This document shows, piece by piece, positions 60,299 to 64,000 of a DNA stretch of 64,000 nucleotides. Source of the stretch: G963677085 sp963677085. Its GTDB lineage: Bacteria > Planctomycetota > Planctomycetia > Pirellulales > Thermoguttaceae. The stretch covers positions 248,001 to 312,000 of the forward strand of contig CAXXFH010000005.1 in the NCBI GenBank assembly GCA_963677085.2, read 5' to 3'. A program made the position numbers and the translations under genes. A model generated the notes under the pieces. The model ran no database searches and was not told the origin of the DNA. It saw nothing but the letters and a program-made list of their open reading frames with translations. How positions within the stretch are numbered: position 1 is the stretch's first letter; every line of letters starts with the position of its first letter.

Positions 60299-61417
60299 AT
60301 GAAACGACGTGAATTTCTCAAGCTTGCCGCATTGGGAGCGGGAACAATCGTTTCGCCGGGCATGGTACTTGCCGGTGAAGAACAACGAAGTGAAATTGGA
60401 CGGAAAAAACTTGGGGAAACAGAAAACGGCATTCCCCGGCAAATGAAAGATGCCGAATCGTTTGTCGTGCTACCCGACACGCAGAACTACGCACGTTTGT
60501 TTCCCGATCTTTTCGAGTGTCAGACGAAGTGGATCGTCGACAATCGCGAAAAATACAATATCCGTTTCGTCTTGCACGAAGGTGACGTTACAGAAAACAA
60601 CAACACCCCTCAATGGGACGTTGCCAAGAAGGCGATGTCTCGCCTTGATGGCAAGGTGCCCTATGCGATCTGTTTGGGCAACCACGACATTGGGGAAAAT
60701 GGCAAGTCAGACACACGTGACTCTCTTTTTGGAGATTTTTTTTCGCTCAACTTTTGGAAAGCACAACCAACTTTCGGCGGCGTTTACGACAAAGAAACGG
60801 ATCGACCCGACAACAGCTTCCACCTTTTCAAGACGGGCGATATCGAATGGCTTGTCTTGGCCTTGGAATTCGGGCCGCGTGACGATGTGTTGCGTTGGGC
60901 AAATGAAGTGGTTGGCGATCATCCCAAACGGGCGGCAATACTTCTTACGCATGCTTATCTTACCTATCAGAGCAGGTACGACACCGATGCTTTTGGCTTG
61001 CAGGGAGGGACGCCGCATCGATACCAGTGCGCCAAGAGCGAATTGGGACGCAAGGAAGGCTGCAACGATGGCGGCCAAATGTGGCGGAAGCTCGTATCGA
61101 AACACAAGAATTTCCGACTGGTCTTCTCCGGACACACGGAACTCGTCGCAAAACTGGACGACAAAGGTGTCGGAGGAAATACGGTTCACCAATACCTGGC
61201 CGATTATCAATTTTGCTCCAATGGCGGCGATACGTGGATGCGACTGGTGCAAGTGAGCGGCGACGGAAAGAAGCTCTGGACGACTGATTTCGCTCCGCAA
61301 TTGGGGGAAATACACACCGATGAGGCCGCAACGTTCTGTAGTGAGTTTCTTCCGGTCAACGGCCTGTCCGGATTGAGAGGGCGACCATCAAGAGAGCTAG
61401 TTCAACAATTGCGGTAG
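60299..61417 (+). CDS. Tat-exported metallophosphoesterase
   Basis: A 372-residue calcineurin-like phosphoesterase with a twin-arginine leader (KRREFLKLAALGAGTIV). Metal motifs in order: VVLPDTQNYA (DxQ variant of DxH, Asp near 60), HEGDVTEN (GDxxE, near 95), GNHDIG (GNHD, near 123), LLTHAYL (H, near 218) and FSGHTELV (GHTE, near 277). The gene has no clear Shine-Dalgarno and overlaps nothing. It lies next to the PHP-domain gene on the opposite strand (285-base gap). Substrate unknown; secreted members of this type act on phosphoesters of nucleotides or glycans. Confidence 0.82.
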   Translation: MKRREFLKLAALGAGTIVSPGMVLAGEEQRSEIGRKKLGETENGIPRQMKDAESFVVLPDTQNYARLFPDLFECQTKWIVDNREKYNIRFVLHEGDVTENNNTPQWDVAKKAMSRLDGKVPYAICLGNHDIGENGKSDTRDSLFGDFFSLNFWKAQPTFGGVYDKETDRPDNSFHLFKTGDIEWLVLALEFGPRDDVLRWANEVVGDHPKRAAILLTHAYLTYQSRYDTDAFGLQGGTPHRYQCAKSELGRKEGCNDGGQMWRKLVSKHKNFRLVFSGHTELVAKLDDKGVGGNTVHQYLADYQFCSNGGDTWMRLVQVSGDGKKLWTTDFAPQLGEIHTDEAATFCSEFLPVNGLSGLRGRPSRELVQQLR

Positions 61418-61437
61418 CTCAAGGTGCATTTGGTCTT

Positions 61438-61520
61438 CCGCATAGTGCGGCAGGGCCGCAGCCAATTGGTACTACCGCACCGAGGCAGGAAGCCACTCCC
61501 GTTGGTCGCTAGCTTTGAGG
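61438..61520 (-). repeat. Dispersed repeat R1, inverted copy with internal deletion
   Basis: Reverse complement reads CCTCAAAG then CTAGCGACCAACGGGAGTGG, then GGCCCTGCCGC. The 22-base stretch between two CAAAG copies in the other R1 members is missing, as expected for deletion between short direct repeats. It lies 20 bases after the metallophosphoesterase stop and 8 bases after the NagB stop. Confidence 0.7.
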
Positions 61521-61528
61521 ACAATGCC

Positions 61529-62305
61529 TCAATCTTGGAGACTAATGGTATAGAGAACCGTTGTATGGGCATGGCGCAACAGGAAGCTGGCGGGAAGTTG
61601 CGGCGTGACACCGTTGCGATGCATGCGTTCGAGCGGTTCGCTCTGCTCGGGAAAACATGCCAGCAACAGGATTTCACGGGCGGCCAGAATAGTCTGCATA
61701 CCCATTGTCACCGCGCGGGTGGGCACTTTCGTTCGATCGCCGCCGGCCGTTAGATTGGCATTAGTCGCGATGGTTGTTTCGGCCAGATCAATCAGTCGGC
61801 TCGGCAATGCGGCAAACTTATCGCTGGAAATCTCCGACTCTGCCATGGGTTCGTTGAATGCGATGTGACCGTTGAAGCCGATGCCCAGCAACTGAAAGTC
61901 CAGGCCACCGAGATCGCGTATCAGATCGTCGAATCCGGTTGGATTCGCGGGATCGGGGAAGTGGACGTGATCGCGATCGAATCGTAGCTTCGGATCGAGT
62001 CGGCTGAACAACTGCGTGTCCATGTAGGCACGGTAGCTGAGTGGATGGTCGGCAGGGATCCAGCGTCCGTCGTTGTCGACGTATTCGTCCAGATTGAATG
62101 TATGAAGCTGCGACAAGTCCGAACCGCATCGATTGAGCGTCTCGGCCAGCTTCTCGTAGACTCCGATCATGGTGTTGCCGGTAGCCAAGCCCAACAACAC
62201 CGGCCGACATTCGGCAAGCCCATTGTCGATGGCCGCGACCATGCGTGCCGCCGCGTCGCAACACATCGCTGTGTAGTCGTTCGCGCCAATCCACTGCACG
62301 GCCAT
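61529..62305 (-). CDS. nagB: Glucosamine-6-phosphate deaminase
   Basis: A 258-residue enzyme converting glucosamine-6-phosphate to fructose-6-phosphate and ammonia. Visible: GLATGNTMIGVYEKL (phosphate loop), HTFNLDEYV with catalytic Asp near 73, and GIGFNGHIAFNEP (141-153) with His147 and Glu152 as in E. coli His143/Glu148. Where E. coli has Asp141 there is Asn145; as I recall, Firmicutes NagBs also carry Asn here, so this need not mean inactivity. A strong G-run (GGGGGGGAAA) lies before the ATG. Last gene of the minus-strand operon with the isomerase and permease; amino-sugar catabolism is implied. Confidence 0.9.
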   Translation of the reverse strand: MAVQWIGANDYTAMCCDAAARMVAAIDNGLAECRPVLLGLATGNTMIGVYEKLAETLNRCGSDLSQLHTFNLDEYVDNDGRWIPADHPLSYRAYMDTQLFSRLDPKLRFDRDHVHFPDPANPTGFDDLIRDLGGLDFQLLGIGFNGHIAFNEPMAESEISSDKFAALPSRLIDLAETTIATNANLTAGGDRTKVPTRAVTMGMQTILAAREILLLACFPEQSEPLERMHRNGVTPQLPASFLLRHAHTTVLYTISLQD

Positions 62306-62315
62306 TTTCCCCCCC

Positions 62316-63191
62316 TCAAAAACCGAGTACGCGATTCATCCGAGTGGCCACGTCGGCTAAGTACGCGCGGTCGCCACCGCGCACTTCGGCCGTTGCCCAG
62401 CCGCTGTAGCGGATATCGACCAGGGCCTGACGAACCGCAGCCCAATCGCAGTCGCCATCGCCGATCTTCACCGAAAAACCTTTTGCCAGGTTGTTGATTT
62501 CGGCCTTCTCCAAGGAAAAATCCTTGATATGGATCTTGCCGATTCGAGGGCCGAGGATGCGAATCCATTGCTCCGGCCAGCCGTAACGAAGCACATTGCC
62601 GACGTCGAAATAGGATCCCACCCAAGGGCTTTGGCATTCGTCGATAAAACGAGCCATTTCCATCGGGCTAAGCAAGAAGTTGTTCCACACGTTTTCCACG
62701 AGAATCTTGATCCGCTGTTTCTCCGCATGTGCTGCGGCAGCGCGAATCTGAGCTTGAGACCGGCGGTAGTTCTCGTCGTAGCTGACGCTTTTGCTCACGG
62801 CGCCGGGTACCTTCAGTAGGCCAATGCCCCCGTAGAGTTTCGCCTCGTCGATCACCTCGCATAGGTCGGTGCGGTAGCCGTTGGTAACGCCGTGGATGTA
62901 AAGGCCCGTGGCATCGCGTGCCTTGAGCACTTCCTCGGCTTTCGGGCTTTTGACGCCCGAGATTTCCACGCCGTCGAAGCCCAGGTCCTGGATCAGCTTG
63001 AACTTGTCGGTCAGCGACATGTTGCCGGCGACCATGTGGAGTTGGATGGCCTTCTTGATTTTCCCGGTAAGCTGGCCGGCCCGGGCGGAGTGGCTGAATT
63101 CATCGACCCCGAGCAACAGGGAACCGGCGAAGGCGGCGCCCGCCTTCTTGACGAAATCGCGTCGATCAATCTTTGGGCGTTGGGTACTCAT
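62316..63191 (-). CDS. Tat-exported sugar isomerase/epimerase-like TIM barrel
   Basis: A 291-residue xylose-isomerase-like TIM barrel with a twin-arginine leader (KIDRRDFVKKAGAAFAGSLL). Core motifs: LGFDGVEISG, GLYIHGVTNGY, AEKQRIKILVENVWNNFLL with metal-binding Glu, VGSYFDVGNVL with Asp, IGKIHIKDFSL with His, and the terminal GWATAEVRGGD with Glu. Active-site metal ligands are complete. AAGGA upstream of the ATG overlaps the end of the permease gene. It lies 9 bases after the permease stop and 10 before nagB. Substrate unknown; an amino-sugar or hexuronate derivative is suggested by the neighbours. Confidence 0.85.
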   Translation of the reverse strand: MSTQRPKIDRRDFVKKAGAAFAGSLLLGVDEFSHSARAGQLTGKIKKAIQLHMVAGNMSLTDKFKLIQDLGFDGVEISGVKSPKAEEVLKARDATGLYIHGVTNGYRTDLCEVIDEAKLYGGIGLLKVPGAVSKSVSYDENYRRSQAQIRAAAAHAEKQRIKILVENVWNNFLLSPMEMARFIDECQSPWVGSYFDVGNVLRYGWPEQWIRILGPRIGKIHIKDFSLEKAEINNLAKGFSVKIGDGDCDWAAVRQALVDIRYSGWATAEVRGGDRAYLADVATRMNRVLGF

Positions 63192-63200
63192 GGTGATGTG

Positions 63201-64000
63201 TCATCCTTTGAAGAAGATAATGAATGCCAAGGCGCAGGCGGTCAACATGGCGCACGGCACGAGAAAAAGCGGACGCCAGCGAAAGGTGCCGTCCTGGCGA
63301 AAACGATCCATAACGACGCCCGTAAACTGCGTTCCGGCGAACAGTCCGAGTCCCAGCGTCACCGTGGTATAGAGTGCCTGGGCGGACCCGCGAATGTCGG
63401 TCGGGGCCGCGCGATCCATGTAGAGGAAAGCCGCGTCGAAGAAGAAGGCATAGGCCAAGCCGTGCAAAGCCATCGAGGCGACGACCAGCCGCCGTGGTCG
63501 CATTCGGGCGTAAACCAAGTACATCACCAGCCAGAAGCTGGTACCGAGCGCCAGCGTCCACTGGTAACCCAATTGCGGAAAAATGTAAGGAAGGATGACG
63601 CCCATCGCCACGACTTGGGCGATCTGCGCAATGCTCATGGCCGCCGGAATCGCCGCGTGCGACGTGCCGATGTCTTCCAGGTAGCGGGCGGTGCCGAGGA
63701 AATAGAATTGCAATTGCGTGGTAACAATAAACGAAATTGTCAGAAACACCAGAAAATTCGGGTCGGCGAGCATCGACAACGCCTTGACGAACGGCAATGC
63801 GCCGGCGGCCGTGTGGGCAGGCGGAGTATGCGGCAGGAAAAAACAATAGACGCCCATGGCAAGCGAGCATAGCGATGCCAGGGTTAGAGCGTCGGAGCCG
63901 CGGACCTGGAATTTCCCCCAGCGGCGCCAGACCGTCAGTGTCCAACCGATCAGCACCCAGGAAACCGCGCCCCATACGCGGACCCAAAAATAGTTGACCT
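63201..64000 (-). CDS. MFS permease, nucleoside:H+ symporter-like, 5' end beyond window
   Basis: C-terminal 266 residues of a multispanning permease; the frame is open to the window's right edge. The first visible residues, VNYFWVRVWGAVSWVLIGWTL, match the conserved VRVWGTVSWI segment of NupG/NHS-type MFS proteins. Later helices include FLVFLTISFIVTTQLQFYFLG and WTLALGTSFWLVMYLVYARM; the C-terminal half runs to FLVPCAMLTACALAFIIFF. Such planctomycete and Bacteroidetes members often move sugars or nucleosides. First gene (in transcription order) of the operon with the isomerase and nagB. Substrate unknown. Confidence 0.8.
   Translation of the reverse strand, partial: VNYFWVRVWGAVSWVLIGWTLTVWRRWGKFQVRGSDALTLASLCSLAMGVYCFFLPHTPPAHTAAGALPFVKALSMLADPNFLVFLTISFIVTTQLQFYFLGTARYLEDIGTSHAAIPAAMSIAQIAQVVAMGVILPYIFPQLGYQWTLALGTSFWLVMYLVYARMRPRRLVVASMALHGLAYAFFFDAAFLYMDRAAPTDIRGSAQALYTTVTLGLGLFAGTQFTGVVMDRFRQDGTFRWRPLFLVPCAMLTACALAFIIFFKG

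Overview
The window reads as chromosome of a planctomycete of the Pirellulales type (Rhodopirellula/Blastopirellula-like). The indications are three formylglycine-type sulfatases, a DUF1559/H-X9-DG pseudopilin, a PEP-CTERM surface protein, Tat-exported sugar isomerases, many secreted glycan-active enzymes, moderately high GC and numerous short dispersed palindromic repeats. No rRNA, tRNA or CRISPR array was seen. Species is not inferred.

Layout. 1-12.5 kb is a divergent glycan-use locus. A GntR/LacI-type regulator runs leftward with a GH2 beta-galactosidase and a sulfatase. Rightward lie a LamG/PEP-CTERM protein, a small lipoprotein, a DUF1559 pseudopilin, a GH32 fructan hydrolase and a sugar-porter MFS transporter. 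12.5-13.9 kb is a two-gene module of a TiaS-like domain protein and a membrane protein. 14.4-20.7 kb is a collinear set: small membrane protein, large GldG-like membrane protein, ABC ATPase, ABC permease and SDR. 20.8-23.2 kb is a heparinase-like lyase. 23.3-25.7 kb is a repeat-rich patch holding a DNA-binding-domain-less cyclic-nucleotide protein and an intact IS630 element. 25.7-35 kb carries a GH50-like hydrolase, an orphan ECF sigma factor, a fused acyl-CoA synthetase/acetyltransferase and a second sulfatase. 35-38.6 kb is an operon of a secreted GH99/WbsX-like protein, GalT and an arabinokinase-like GHMP kinase.

38.7-41.3 kb is a nested transposon: an ISAs1 element split by an ISAzo13-family element. 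After it come a third sulfatase, an M56 peptidase with HEAT-like repeats coupled to a BlaI repressor with two clear operators, a Pro-rich secreted protein, fructose-1,6-bisphosphatase and a GNAT acetyltransferase. 49.6-64 kb is again glycan-related: a Tat-exported sugar isomerase, a 1161-residue LamG/beta-helix protein, a sialidase-like protein, a GH10-like TIM-barrel protein, a PHP-domain protein, a metallophosphoesterase, and an operon of an MFS permease (cut by the window edge), a sugar isomerase and NagB.

Working together: most of the window serves uptake and breakdown of sulfated or complex polysaccharides (fructan, galactan/agar-like, uronic and amino sugars). The central-metabolism genes present (galT, GHMP kinase, nagB, fbp, acyl-CoA synthetase) could feed the products inward. 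Control is by a GntR/PBP regulator, BlaI with an M56 protease, and an ECF sigma factor. At least four families of dispersed repeats sit in the gaps between genes. All calls come from reading motifs and gene order; no database search was run.
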